A model generated the notes under the pieces. The model searched no databases and had not been told where the DNA came from. It saw only the letters and a program-made list of their open reading frames with translations. A DNA stretch of 64,000 bases from Pseudomonas mucidolens (GTDB lineage Bacteria; Pseudomonadota; Gammaproteobacteria; Pseudomonadales; Pseudomonadaceae): NCBI RefSeq assembly GCF_900106045.1, contig NZ_LT629802.1, forward strand, positions 2,356,001-2,420,000, written 5' to 3'. A program made the translations under genes and the position numbers. The stretch's first letter is position 1. Each line of letters opens with the position of its first letter. This document shows, in pieces, positions 43,486 to 52,376 of the stretch.

Positions 43486-44829
43486 TCAGACCAACGGTTC
43501 ATCATCCTTGCGTTCACGCCGGGAGAAGCGGTCATCCACCAACGGTGAGTAAGGCGGCGTTGCATGCCGAGCCAGGACGAAATGGCGAATCAATGCCGCC
43601 AGTACTCCGAGCACCAATCCGGCCACCAGGCTCAACGCAACCACCAGGACTTTTTTCGGTTTGACAGGGCTCAGTGGTTCCTGGGCACGGCGGTCGATCG
43701 TCACCAGCTTCAAGTGACTCATGTCGATGTTCAGGCCACGCAGACGCGCCATCTCCGCCCGCAACGGCTCGACATCCTGCAGGAAAATATCCTCGTTGCC
43801 GCGCTTGTTCAGCACCTCGACCTCACGGTTGACCTGCAGCATCTGCAACTCTTTGCCGATTTCAGCGATACGGCTGTTAGTGAAGTCATCACTGGTACGA
43901 TGCTGCAGGGCAATACGTTCGGCTTCAAGAGCCTCGGTCCCCATGAAATACAGCGGGATCTTTTGGTTGTTCACCTCGGTGCGCATCACCTGGCTCGAAC
44001 TATCGCGCCCGGCATCCGCCATGGACGAAGGGGTTGTCGGGTGTGTGATGCCCATGGATTTGGCAATCGAAATCGCCTCGCTCAGCTCCGCCAAGCGGTT
44101 GGAACGCTCCATTTTCATCTGCAGGCGCAAGGCCTTGAGTTCGTCCTCGAGCTGTGCACGCTTGAGCTTGTCGCTCTCCAGCAACGTGGCAATCTTTGAC
44201 TCTTTATCGGTCTCGTAATTGGAACGCTCGGCGTCAATCTTGCCTTTGAGTTCAGCGAGCCGGTTATTGACGATCACTTTCAGGTCGGCACCGACTTGCG
44301 CCCGTTCGGCGGCAATCGCGTAGTCAACAAAGCCATTGAGGATCGCGACCCCATCGATGTCAGCGGGATAATCCAACTCCAAGCGGATGTAACTGCTCAA
44401 GGAGTCGGCTTTTTTCGGGTCGGGCAAGGTCAGCTTGATAGCGTCCCGGTTAAAGGCCTCGAAACTTTGCTCAAGGCTGCGCCCTGGCTGCTGGAACGCT
44501 TCGAACAACGCCTGGTTGGCCTTGAAAAAGCTCAATCGGGTGTCGTATGAATCCAGTTGCGAGCCGACTTTGATCAGCGCGTCAGCGGGGGGCAGTTTAT
44601 AGACTTCGGACCGGTTGAGAGCATCCAGCTCATTGATGGCTGCAGGGCGCAACACACTGCTGACTCGATATTCGCGGGGCGCCAGTAATGCGTAACCTAC
44701 GCCCAGGAGACCTACAAAAACCGTACAGCCGATGACCAGTTTCTTTTGCCGCCAGATGGATTGAAACAGTTCAAACAAATCAATTTCGTCCGATCCCACA
44801 TGAGATTGAAGCTGGGGAGTTTTATTCAA
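43486..44829 (-). CDS. Wzz-type polysaccharide chain-length determinant (PCP family), start uncertain
   Basis: About 447 residues with the polysaccharide copolymerase layout: a cytoplasmic N-terminus (DEIDLFELFQSIWRQKKLV), TM1 (about residues 34-54), a large periplasmic part with coiled coil (about 200-290, ELKGKIDAERSNYE), and TM2 (about 400-422, VLVVALSLVAGLVLG) preceded by the Pro/Lys stretch PLSPVKPKK. It controls O-antigen modal length or exopolysaccharide export. No ATG fits. I place the start at the TTG at 44829, ten bases after GAGGG; a GTG at 44838 is also possible. No polysaccharide synthesis genes adjoin. Confidence 0.8.
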   Translation of the reverse strand: MNKTPQLQSHVGSDEIDLFELFQSIWRQKKLVIGCTVFVGLLGVGYALLAPREYRVSSVLRPAAINELDALNRSEVYKLPPADALIKVGSQLDSYDTRLSFFKANQALFEAFQQPGRSLEQSFEAFNRDAIKLTLPDPKKADSLSSYIRLELDYPADIDGVAILNGFVDYAIAAERAQVGADLKVIVNNRLAELKGKIDAERSNYETDKESKIATLLESDKLKRAQLEDELKALRLQMKMERSNRLAELSEAISIAKSMGITHPTTPSSMADAGRDSSSQVMRTEVNNQKIPLYFMGTEALEAERIALQHRTSDDFTNSRIAEIGKELQMLQVNREVEVLNKRGNEDIFLQDVEPLRAEMARLRGLNIDMSHLKLVTIDRRAQEPLSPVKPKKVLVVALSLVAGLVLGVLAALIRHFVLARHATPPYSPLVDDRFSRRERKDDEPLV

Positions 44830-45218
44830 AATGGGCACACCCTCAAGTAGTGGACGCTGCTTGTCCAGTACACGGTAAATCTGAGTAACTAATTGAAAAT
44901 ACAGGGACAACGCCCCGGGCACGGCAAATGCACGCAAGCCAACGGTAATCGGACCACTTATCGGCTGGAAAAATCCCTACGGCGTAAAAATGTTTCCTTT
45001 TCCTCACGGGAAGCGTGTTTAGGCTGCTCGTGAGCCCCGACGACGTGGAACTGCGCCTACGATATGCCAAAATTGCGCTAAATGCCTGTCGGAAAAGGGG
45101 AAACCTCGAAAATCAGGTTTTCTTTCAGATAACTCTTAAACGCATTTCAGCGGCCGCCTGCGGAAGTGGCGCAGGCCGGTGATATTGCTGCCCCATCTCT
45201 TCCAAGAAGGATCTTTAT
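44830..45218. other. Spacer between the wzz-type gene and the TIGR03067-type gene
   Basis: About 390 bases between divergent genes. It should hold both promoters. No gene, terminator or clear operator was recognised. Confidence 0.4.
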
Positions 45219-45629
45219 ATGTCGCTCTCCGTGACGCCCTTGGCGCCCTGCCCTGACGATCAAGATTTTCAGAACCTGCAAGGTGAGTGGGAACAAACCG
45301 AACTGGAAGAAGGTGGCATCACCAACCCTCCAGACGCGCACAGCGCGCCTGGCGCAGTCACCACGATCCGTGATGACCGGTTCCAGGTCGCAGCACCCAG
45401 TGGCGAGGTATTATTGGCGGGGAGCTTTACCCTGGATGCCAGTACAACACCCAAGAGCATTACCTGGATTGATTCGATGGGAAGCGACGCCGGCAAGCGA
45501 TTGCCGGCGAGCTACATCTTGGATGGTGGCTACTTCAGGTTTATCGCTGCTGACGAAGGCATGCCGAGGCCCGTCCATTTCAGTACCGGTCCCGGACAAA
45601 CCATGCGCACGTTTGTCCGCAGACAGTGA
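45219..45629 (+). CDS. TIGR03067-domain protein of unknown function
   Basis: A 136-residue protein without a signal peptide. From residue 17 it follows the TIGR03067 pattern: FQNLQGEWEQTELEEGG, IRDDRFQV, LLAGSFTLDASTTPKSITWI and the ending PVHFSTGPGQTMRTFVRR. The domain was described mainly from Planctomycetes, where it occurs in many copies, and has no known function; a lipocalin-like beta barrel is probable. AAGGA lies 10 bases upstream of the ATG. A strong terminator follows about 90 bases after the stop, so it is a single-gene transcript. Confidence 0.75.
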   Translation: MSLSVTPLAPCPDDQDFQNLQGEWEQTELEEGGITNPPDAHSAPGAVTTIRDDRFQVAAPSGEVLLAGSFTLDASTTPKSITWIDSMGSDAGKRLPASYILDGGYFRFIAADEGMPRPVHFSTGPGQTMRTFVRRQ

Positions 45630-45720
45630 TTAATCGGGCAAGCAGATTTGCGACAGGATTTTCACGAAGCCTTCACCTTTGCCGCTATAGGGTGAAGGCT
45701 ACTCCTCAAGTGAATCTCTT

Positions 45721-45749
45721 GGCCTGCTTCCCCAGCAGGCCTTTTTTTT
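45721..45749 (+). terminator. Rho-independent terminator
   Basis: GGCCTGCT and AGCAGGCC surround a TCCC-type loop, followed by eight T. It closes the transcript of the TIGR03067-type gene. Confidence 0.92.
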
Positions 45750-46329
45750 GCCTGCGCGTCACTCAAGCCGATTGTTTGACCGCCGTCAGTGTGCAGCACA
45801 TCGGCAACTGCGCGACCTGGTGCTCATATTGGGCGTAATTTGAATGCGGGTATTGGCGCAGGTGGGTTTGTCCATTATGTCTCCTGACGTCCGAACGGGA
45901 CGCAGGCTTCGAAAGTCGTTCGCCCTGCACTAACAGCCTCGTCGTCCTTGAACCGGTAAAGAGCCATTACTGCAGGGCGAACGCAAGAAACTTAGGTCAG
46001 GCCAATGATATGTTCAACTGTTAACAAGAAGAAAATGCGCAAAAGCTGATCAACGCGAGGTTTTCTCTACAACTTCGTGAATTTTGTAGAGTTTTCAGCC
46101 CCTACGACTGAGCAATCCCCGTCCGGTTTCCAGACGGTCCCACCCTGCCATACAACTCGCGCCTCACATATGCGACAATGCGCGCCAAATTCCAACATGC
46201 ACCCCATATTTCCCGCTCAGTGACTGGATCCCACGCCCCACAGTCGCTGTCGACGCATGCCCGTTGGCCCTGGTTCAAAAGGCTCCAGGCTCAAATACGC
46301 GCACCCCAAGCTATTGATAGGTAAAGTAA
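45750..46329. other. Structured 580-base spacer upstream of ybiT
   Basis: No convincing gene. It holds a 12-base perfect inverted repeat (GTTCGCCCTGCA at 45918-45929, TGCAGGGCGAAC at 45971-45982), a bulged stem near 45882-45905 and an AT-rich stem-loop (CTCTACAA at 46065-46072 with TTGTAGAG at 46084-46091). A small RNA or an element remnant is possible. Confidence 0.4.
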
Positions 46330-47916
46330 TTGATCTCCACAGCTAACATCACCATGCAGTTCGGCGCCAAGCCACTCTTTGAGAACGTTTCGGTCAAGTT
46401 CGGCGCCGGTAACCGTTATGGTTTGATCGGTGCCAACGGATGCGGCAAGTCGACCTTCATGAAAATCCTCGGTGGCGACCTGGAGCCGTCCGGTGGACAA
46501 GTCATGCTGGAACCGAACGTGCGTCTGGGCAAGCTGCGCCAGGATCAGTTCGCCTACGAAGAATTCAATGTCATCGACACCGTGATCATGGGTCACGAAG
46601 AGCTGTGGAAGGTCAAGGCCGAGCGCGATCGCATCTATTCCTTGCCGGAAATGAGTGAAGAAGACGGCATGGCCGTCGCCGAGCTGGAAACCGAATTCGC
46701 CGAGATGGACGGCTACACCGCCGAATCCCGCGCAGGTGAACTGCTGCTGGGCCTGGGCATTCCCCTGGAACAGCATTTCGGCCCGATGAGCGAAGTATCG
46801 CCAGGCTGGAAACTGCGGGTGCTGCTGGCACAGGCACTGTTTTCCGATCCGGAAGTGTTGCTGCTCGACGAACCGACCAACCACCTGGACATCAACACCA
46901 TTCGCTGGCTGGAAAATATCCTGACCCAGCGTAACAGCCTGATGATCATCATCTCTCACGACCGTCACTTCCTGAACAGTGTCTGCACCCATATGGCCGA
47001 CCTGGACTATGGTGAGCTGCGCCTGTTCCCGGGCAACTACGACGAATACATGACCGTGGCGACCCAGTCCCGCGAGCAGCTGCTGTCAGACAACGCCAAG
47101 AAGAAAGCACAGATTTCCGAGCTGCAATCCTTTGTCAGCCGCTTCTCGGCCAACGCCTCGAAAGCCAAGCAGGCCACCTCCCGCGCCAAGCAGATCGACA
47201 AGATCCAACTGGCGGAAGTCAAGCCATCGAGCCGCGTCAGCCCGTTCATCCGCTTTGAGCAAACCAAAAAGCTTCACCGCCAGGCCGTTATTGTCGAGCG
47301 CATGGCCAAGGGTTTTGATGGCAAGGCCCTGTTCAAGGACTTCAGCTTCACCGTTGAAGCCGGCGAGCGCGTGGCGATCATCGGTCCGAACGGTATCGGC
47401 AAGACCACGCTGCTGCGTACCCTGGTCAACGAACTGACGCCGGATGCCGGTACTGTCAAGTGGACCGACGCGGCGGAACTGGGTTATTACGCCCAGGACC
47501 ACGCCCATGATTTTGAAGACGACGTCAGCCTGTTCGACTGGATGGGACAGTGGACCCAGGGCGAGCAAGTCATCCGTGGCACCTTGGGTCGGATGCTGTT
47601 CTCCAACGATGAAATCCTCAAGTCGGTCAAGGTCATCTCCGGTGGTGAGCAAGGTCGCATGTTGTTCGGCAAACTGATTCTGCAAAAGCCCAACGTGCTG
47701 ATCATGGACGAACCGACCAACCACTTGGACATGGAATCCATCGAAGCCCTCAACCTGGCGCTGGAAAACTACCCAGGCACGCTGATCTTCGTCAGCCATG
47801 ACCGTGAGTTCGTATCGTCCCTGGCCACCCGCATTATCGAACTGAGCCCAAGTGGCGTGATCGACTTCAGCGGCACCTACGACGACTACTTGCGCAGCCA
47901 GGGTGTGGTGTTTTAA
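46330..47916 (+). CDS. ybiT: ABC-F family ATPase YbiT, TTG start
   Basis: A 528-residue soluble protein with two ABC domains and no membrane domain. Walker A motifs are GANGCGKS (about residue 36) and GPNGIGKT (about 355). Walker B/DEPTNHLD occurs twice (near 178 and 455), and the linker with [20 protein letters not shown] joins them. The pattern matches E. coli YbiT along its length. ABC-F proteins bind the ribosome and tune translation or resist antibiotics; the role of YbiT is not firmly set. The TTG at 46330 gives the family N-terminus [12 protein letters not shown] and has AGGTAAAG upstream. Its terminator is split by the element at 47961-48129. Confidence 0.92.
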   Translation: MISTANITMQFGAKPLFENVSVKFGAGNRYGLIGANGCGKSTFMKILGGDLEPSGGQVMLEPNVRLGKLRQDQFAYEEFNVIDTVIMGHEELWKVKAERDRIYSLPEMSEEDGMAVAELETEFAEMDGYTAESRAGELLLGLGIPLEQHFGPMSEVSPGWKLRVLLAQALFSDPEVLLLDEPTNHLDINTIRWLENILTQRNSLMIIISHDRHFLNSVCTHMADLDYGELRLFPGNYDEYMTVATQSREQLLSDNAKKKAQISELQSFVSRFSANASKAKQATSRAKQIDKIQLAEVKPSSRVSPFIRFEQTKKLHRQAVIVERMAKGFDGKALFKDFSFTVEAGERVAIIGPNGIGKTTLLRTLVNELTPDAGTVKWTDAAELGYYAQDHAHDFEDDVSLFDWMGQWTQGEQVIRGTLGRMLFSNDEILKSVKVISGGEQGRMLFGKLILQKPNVLIMDEPTNHLDMESIEALNLALENYPGTLIFVSHDREFVSSLATRIIELSPSGVIDFSGTYDDYLRSQGVVF

Positions 47917-47937
47917 AAGCAGCCGCAAGCCGCAAGC

Positions 47938-48152
47938 AAAAAGCCCCGTCTGATGTGACGTAATGCCGTTCAGTTAAGGTTTTTGTAGGAGCGAGCTTGC
48001 TCGCGAAGAACTTATAGATGCCGCGTTTATTCAGGAAACACGCGTTATCGTTAACGTTTTTCGCGAGCAAGGGCTAGGCGCCCCCCTCGCTCCTACAGTG
48101 GCCTCTATGTGCTTAACTGAACGGCATTACGTCTGATGTGACGGGGCTTTTT
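47938..48152 (+). terminator. ybiT terminator, split by an inserted element
   Basis: AAAAAGCCCCGTC (47938-47950) and GACGGGGCTTTTT (48140-48152) would form a 13-base terminator stem with loop TGATGT. They are now separated by the 169-base element plus a duplicated 14-base target. Because the insert is itself largely palindromic, one long hairpin can still form. Confidence 0.8.
47961..48129. mobile_element. 169-base MITE-like element carrying an inverted REP pair (REPIN)
   Basis: Terminal inverted repeats TAATGCCGTTCAGTTAAG (47961-47978) and its perfect complement (48112-48129) are flanked by identical 14-base direct repeats CGTCTGATGTGACG (47947-47960, 48130-48143). Inside, REP copies at 47985-48007 and 48060-48096 face each other; the right one carries about 14 extra bases. 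No coding capacity, so transposition would need a transposase acting in trans. Confidence 0.8.
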
Positions 48153-48202
48153 GCGTTTCTACTGGGACAAATCAGCGTCTTGAGCTTAGCCCTGTAGAAG
48201 CT

Positions 48203-48257
48203 GTCGAGCCTTGGCGAGGCTGCGTTAGCGGTCGACGTAGCCTCGCCAAGGCTCGAC
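48203..48257. repeat. Inverted repeat of REP type
   Basis: 19-base perfect arms (GTCGAGCCTTGGCGAGGCT at 48203-48221 and its complement at 48239-48257) around 17 bases; imperfect pairing continues outward for about ten bases (CTGTAGAAG with CTGCTACGG). It belongs to a different sequence class from the REP pair just upstream. Confidence 0.8.
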
Positions 48258-48411
48258 AACTGCTACGGGAGTTTGCCATGGGTCACTTTCATACCCGCCT
48301 GCGATACGGGACCCTCTCTATCAAAGCAGCTCGCCTAGATAGTTAGCCTGCTTCCTTTTCTGCCTCGCCCTTGCCATGATGTGTTCACCGCCCGCCCGCG
48401 AACGAGCCGCC

Positions 48412-49584
48412 ATGCCAGTCGCCCCCAGCTCCCTGTCAGTTACCCTGCAAATCGTCTCTATCGTCTTCTATACCTTCATCGCCTTTATCTGCATCGGTCT
48501 GCCGATTGCGGTGATTCCGGGTTATGTCCATGAGCAATTGGGTTTCAGCGCGGTGGTGGCCGGTGTAACCATTGGCTCGCAATACCTGGCCACCTTGCTC
48601 AGTCGGCCCATGGCTGGGCGCATGTCGGACAGTGTCGGCACCAAGCGTGCGATTGTGCTCGGGCTGAGTGGCATCCTCATCAGCGGCGTGCTGACCTTCC
48701 TGGCCACCTTGCTGCAAGACCTGCCGAACCTGAGCCTGGGTATCCTCATCATTGGACGGGTGCTGCTCGGTGTTGCCCAAGGCTTGATCGGCGTCGGCAC
48801 CATCAGTTGGTGCATGGGTCAAGTCGGTGCCGAGCACACGGCGCGCTCGATTTCCTGGAATGGCATCGCCTCCTACGGCGCCATTGCCATCGCCGCGCCG
48901 CTCGGGGTGGTGATGGTCACGCGCTACGGTTACCCCAGCCTTGGTCTCGCCCTCACACTGCTCGCGGCCCTTGGTTTGCTGTTAATTCGCAAAAAACCCT
49001 CGGTGCCAGTGGTACGCGGTCAGCGCCTGCCCTTCTGGGCGGTTTTCGGGCGCATAGCCCCGTTTGGCACAAGTCTGTGCCTGGCCTCCATCGGTTACGG
49101 CACCCTGACTACTTTCATTACCTTGTTCTACCTGAGCCGCGGCTGGGCTGGCGCCGCCTGGTGCCTGACGGTATTCGGCCTCTGCTTTATCCTCGCGCGA
49201 CTGCTGTTTATCTCCAGCATCAACCGCTTCGGTGGATTCCACGCGGCGATCGCCTGCATGAGTCTCGAAACCCTTGGGCTGGTGCTGTTGTGGCTGGCCC
49301 CGTCCACCAGCGTTGCGCTGATCGGCGCGGGCCTGACCGGATTCGGCCTGTCGCTGGTCTATCCGGCGCTAGGCGTCGAGGCGATCAAACAAGTGCCCAA
49401 CAGCAGTCGTGGCGCGGGGTTAAGTGCGTATGCGGTATTTTTTGACTTAGCGCTGGCAATCGCCGGACCGCTGATGGGAGCGGTGGCGCGGAACCTGGGA
49501 TATGCGTGGATTTTCTTTTGCGCCGCGCTGCTCTCGGTGAGCGGCTTGGGTCTGACCCTGTTGCTCAAGCGGCGGGCCCAGTGA
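48412..49584 (+). CDS. MFS transporter, YfcJ/YhhS-like
   Basis: A 390-residue protein with 12 predicted spans. The segment IGLPIAVIPGYVHEQLGFSA, followed by GSQYLATLLSRPMAGRMSDSVGTKRA (MFS motif A), matches the YfcJ/YhhS (UPF0226) group of exporters, some of which move arabinose or drugs. The ATG at 48412 is preferred; a frame open to an ATG at 48376 exists with no better site. It sits between two repeat-rich spacers and has no cotranscribed partner. Confidence 0.82.
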   Translation: MPVAPSSLSVTLQIVSIVFYTFIAFICIGLPIAVIPGYVHEQLGFSAVVAGVTIGSQYLATLLSRPMAGRMSDSVGTKRAIVLGLSGILISGVLTFLATLLQDLPNLSLGILIIGRVLLGVAQGLIGVGTISWCMGQVGAEHTARSISWNGIASYGAIAIAAPLGVVMVTRYGYPSLGLALTLLAALGLLLIRKKPSVPVVRGQRLPFWAVFGRIAPFGTSLCLASIGYGTLTTFITLFYLSRGWAGAAWCLTVFGLCFILARLLFISSINRFGGFHAAIACMSLETLGLVLLWLAPSTSVALIGAGLTGFGLSLVYPALGVEAIKQVPNSSRGAGLSAYAVFFDLALAIAGPLMGAVARNLGYAWIFFCAALLSVSGLGLTLLLKRRAQ

Positions 49585-49669
49585 TCGGCCGTGTGCATCC
49601 TCGCGTCGGTCGACAGACCTAGGATGTGACCGGGATTGCGGCAGCGATACCTGACGCTCCCGCTTAAAC

Positions 49670-49706
49670 AAAAAGCCCGGTACTCCCGTCATGCCGTTCA
49701 GTTAAG
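49670..49706 (+). repeat. Half terminator followed by a solo element end
   Basis: AAAAAGCCCGG (49670-49680) looks like the left half of a terminator. ATGCCGTTCAGTTAAG (49691-49706) repeats 16 of the 18 bases of the terminal inverted repeat of the 47961 element. No right end is found downstream. Confidence 0.65.
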
Positions 49707-49731
49707 AAAGTCGCGTGCCGAACACCGTCCC

Positions 49732-49865
49732 GTGGCGAGGGGGCTCGTCCCCCGTTGGGCTGCGCAGCGGCCCTGAAAGCGGTCGCTGAGTTTTTTCTGG
49801 AGTCATGCGGTGTATAGCGATTGGGGCTGCTGCGCAGCCCAACGGGGGACGAGCCCCCTCGCCAC
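49732..49865. repeat. Large REPIN: perfect 37-base inverted repeat
   Basis: Arms at 49732-49768 (starting GTGGCGAGGGGGCTCGTCCC) and 49829-49865 are perfect reverse complements around a 60-base centre. It lies between the convergent MFS and azoR genes. The 49585-49980 spacer otherwise shows no gene. Confidence 0.85.
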
Positions 49866-49980
49866 AAAAACGGTATCAGGCAACAGCATCGCGGTACTGC
49901 GGCACCTTTCAGGCCCCCGAATACAGAGCTCTGACGTCTCGACCCAGACTGATCGAGTCGCGGCGAAATTTACGCGGTGC

Positions 49981-50592
49981 TTATGCAGCAGCGAATAGCT
50001 GATCGCTGATCATCGCGCTGGCATCGTTCAGGGCCTTGTTGCGCGCTTCCTCACCGTAAGCCAGGCCTTGGGCACGGACAAACTCAATATCGGTGATACC
50101 AATAAAGCCCAACAGCAATTTCAAGTAATCCTCGTGGGCCACACCGGACGGCTGGCCAACGTGCAGTCCACCTGCGGTGGAAACCACGATGACTTTCTTG
50201 TTGCCGCACAGGCCTTGCGGACCGGCTTCGGTGTAGCGAAAGGTTTGGCCGGCAACGGCGATGCGGTCGATCCAGGCTTTAAGCTGGGTCGGAATGGTGA
50301 AGTTGTACATTGGCGCGGCCAGCACCACGGCGTCAGCGGTGAGGAATTCAGCCAGGGTCGAGGCGCTCAGGTCAGCTTCGTGCTTCTGCACCGCGTCACG
50401 CAACTCGGCGGCAGTCCCCAACGCACCCAGGGTGACGCCGGAAAAGTGGCTGATCCCTTCACTGGCCAGGTCACGGTAAGTCACCTCCACCCCCGGCTCG
50501 GCCGCTTGCCAGGCCTTGACCACTTGCGCGCTCAACTGACGGGACGCCGAGTTGTCGCCCAAGATACTGGAATCAATATGCAAAAGTTTCAT
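49981..50592 (-). CDS. azoR: FMN-dependent NADH-azoreductase
   Basis: A 203-residue flavodoxin-fold enzyme starting [20 protein letters not shown], with the FMN phosphate loop in [11 protein letters not shown] and the segment [21 protein letters not shown] that forms the active site in AzoR. It reduces azo dyes and quinones with NADH. The ATG at 50592 has GGAG seven bases upstream; the earlier in-frame start at 50652 is not needed. It is divergent from the LysR gene, with 126 bases between, a typical regulator-target arrangement. Confidence 0.92.
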   Translation of the reverse strand: MKLLHIDSSILGDNSASRQLSAQVVKAWQAAEPGVEVTYRDLASEGISHFSGVTLGALGTAAELRDAVQKHEADLSASTLAEFLTADAVVLAAPMYNFTIPTQLKAWIDRIAVAGQTFRYTEAGPQGLCGNKKVIVVSTAGGLHVGQPSGVAHEDYLKLLLGFIGITDIEFVRAQGLAYGEEARNKALNDASAMISDQLFAAA

Positions 50593-50718
50593 GTGGGATC
50601 TCCGAGTGAGGATCGCCACCGGCGATCGAATGCAGGCCATCCTATAGATCAAACGAATAGCCGATTAGCCCATTAAAATGCGATAGTTCGTCCCACTGAC
50701 AGGACAATAGGCCGATCC

Positions 50719-51627
50719 ATGCAAGACCTTAATGACCTTTATTATTTTGCCAAGGTGGTGGAAGCCGGTGGTTTCGCGGCCGCCGGGCGCCTGCTTGGCG
50801 TGCCCAAGTCGCGGCTGTCGCGACGGATTGCCGAGCTGGAAGAACGCTTGGACGCCCGCTTATTGCAACGAACGACCCGTCAACTGACCCTGACGGCCGT
50901 CGGCGAGCGCTACCTCGGGCACTGTCAGGCGATGTTGCTGGAGGCGGAGATGGCTGACGAAGCGGTCGTCAACATGTCCAGTGAGCCACGCGGCCGATTG
51001 CGTGTCAGTTGCCCGGTGGGTCTGGCGCACGAAATCCTGCCGACAATGGTCCCGGAGTTTCTCGCTACGTACCCGTTGGTGCAATTGGAGATGATGCTGA
51101 TCAATCGCCGTGTCGACCTGGTGGCCGAAGGCATCGATGTCGCGTTGCGGGTACGGGAATTGGGCGACGAGGATCCACTGCTGGTGACTCGACGCCTGCG
51201 GCAGGCCCGCACCGCGCTGGTGGCGAGCCCGGAACTGGTGCGTGCTCGACAGATCGCGACCCTGGACGACCTGAAGCAACTGCCCGTGCTCGGTGCACTG
51301 GAAGCCGACCGCATGGTCCACCTGCGCATACTTGATCCCGGGGGCAACAGCCATGATCGGGTGATGGAGGCACGTCTGGGCACCGAAGATTTTCTGGTGC
51401 GCAAAGCCTGCGTACTCGCCGGGCTGGGCTTTACCATGCTGCCGATGATGTATTGCGAGCAGGAACTGCAAAGTGGCCGACTGGTGCAGTTGTTACCGGA
51501 CTGGTCGCTGCCCGGCGGTTGGCTGCAAGCGGTGTACCCTCACCGGCGCGGTGTATCGCCGGCGATACGTGCCTGGATTGATTTCATGGCGCACGCCTTT
51601 GAAAACTGCGGAGACCGACCGTTATGA
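50719..51627 (+). CDS. LysR-family transcriptional regulator
   Basis: A 302-residue LysR protein. The winged helix is at residues 1-60 (YYFAKVVEAGGFAAAGRLLG, VPKSRLSRRIAELEERL), followed by a linker helix and a substrate-binding domain (about 90-295). The VPKSRLSRRI variant marks the group often paired with quinone or azo reductases. It is divergent from azoR and probably activates it in response to a quinone-like compound (inference). Its stop overlaps the start of the YjbR gene by four bases. Confidence 0.9.
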   Translation: MQDLNDLYYFAKVVEAGGFAAAGRLLGVPKSRLSRRIAELEERLDARLLQRTTRQLTLTAVGERYLGHCQAMLLEAEMADEAVVNMSSEPRGRLRVSCPVGLAHEILPTMVPEFLATYPLVQLEMMLINRRVDLVAEGIDVALRVRELGDEDPLLVTRRLRQARTALVASPELVRARQIATLDDLKQLPVLGALEADRMVHLRILDPGGNSHDRVMEARLGTEDFLVRKACVLAGLGFTMLPMMYCEQELQSGRLVQLLPDWSLPGGWLQAVYPHRRGVSPAIRAWIDFMAHAFENCGDRPL

Positions 51628-51989
51628 GTGACAGGAAGATGACCGAAGCAGACGTCGCGCACTTCTGCCTGGGCTTGCCCGGGGCGCGCGAGGACTATAA
51701 GTGGGGCGGCGTGCGGGTGTTCTCGATCGCGGGGAACAAGATGTTCGCCCTGCAGAATCTGCGGGGCGAGTCACTGGCGTTCAAGGTCGACAAGGAATTG
51801 TTTCTCGGTCATGTCGATCGCCCAGGGATCCACCCCGCTCCCTACCTGGCGCGAGCGCAGTGGATCATCATGCAAACGCCCTACCCGCTGGGCGGTGAAG
51901 AGCTGCGCGGTTTGTTGCAGCGCTCCCACCAACTGGTAGTGAGCAAACTGCCCAAACGCACGCAGATTGGACTCAAGCTAGAACCATGA
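51624..51989 (+). CDS. MmcQ/YjbR-family protein
   Basis: A 121-residue protein of the CyaY-like YjbR fold. The conserved pieces LGLPGAREDYKWGGVRVFSI, LAFKVDKELFLG and APYLARAQWIIM identify it. E. coli YjbR has been described as DNA-binding by structure, but the function is unproven. The ATG overlaps the LysR stop (ATGA), so translation is coupled. The end overlaps the convergent DUF1294 gene by 12 bases. Confidence 0.87.
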   Translation: MSDRKMTEADVAHFCLGLPGAREDYKWGGVRVFSIAGNKMFALQNLRGESLAFKVDKELFLGHVDRPGIHPAPYLARAQWIIMQTPYPLGGEELRGLLQRSHQLVVSKLPKRTQIGLKLEP

Positions 51990-52376
51990 GAACAGCGTGG
52001 CCCCCAGGAACAGTTGATCGATCCAGAACACCTGGTGCAGCAACACGATCAACCAGAATACCGCCTGATAAGCGACTTTGCGGGTCTTGTGGCGAAACAC
52101 TTGTTGGGCGACCAGCGCACCCGGCCAGCCGCCGGCCAGTTCCAGGGCGTGGAGGATTTTCTCCGGCGTACGCCAGCTGCCACCTTGGGCCTTACGCTTG
52201 TCGCTCCAATAGAGGAAAAACGTGACCACGCTGACCAGCCCATAAGCTGCCAGCGGAATCAGCGAGCCCCCGCGAAACCCAAGCCACGCCGCGCCGAACA
52301 GTGGCACGGCGCACAGCAACAGAAACATCAAGACCTTGAAGCGCGGATGCTGGATAGCGTTGTGGTGCTTGTTCAT
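51978..52376 (-). CDS. DUF1294 membrane protein
   Basis: A 132-residue inner-membrane protein with about four hydrophobic segments. The DUF1294 core FLYWSDKRKAQGGSWRTPEKILHA, and GGWPGALVAQQVFRHKT, is clear. Some DUF1294 proteins are fused to a cold-shock domain; this one is not. Function is unknown. It overlaps the uppP stop by one base and so is translationally coupled to it. Confidence 0.85.
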   Translation of the reverse strand: MNKHHNAIQHPRFKVLMFLLLCAVPLFGAAWLGFRGGSLIPLAAYGLVSVVTFFLYWSDKRKAQGGSWRTPEKILHALELAGGWPGALVAQQVFRHKTRKVAYQAVFWLIVLLHQVFWIDQLFLGATLFSWF

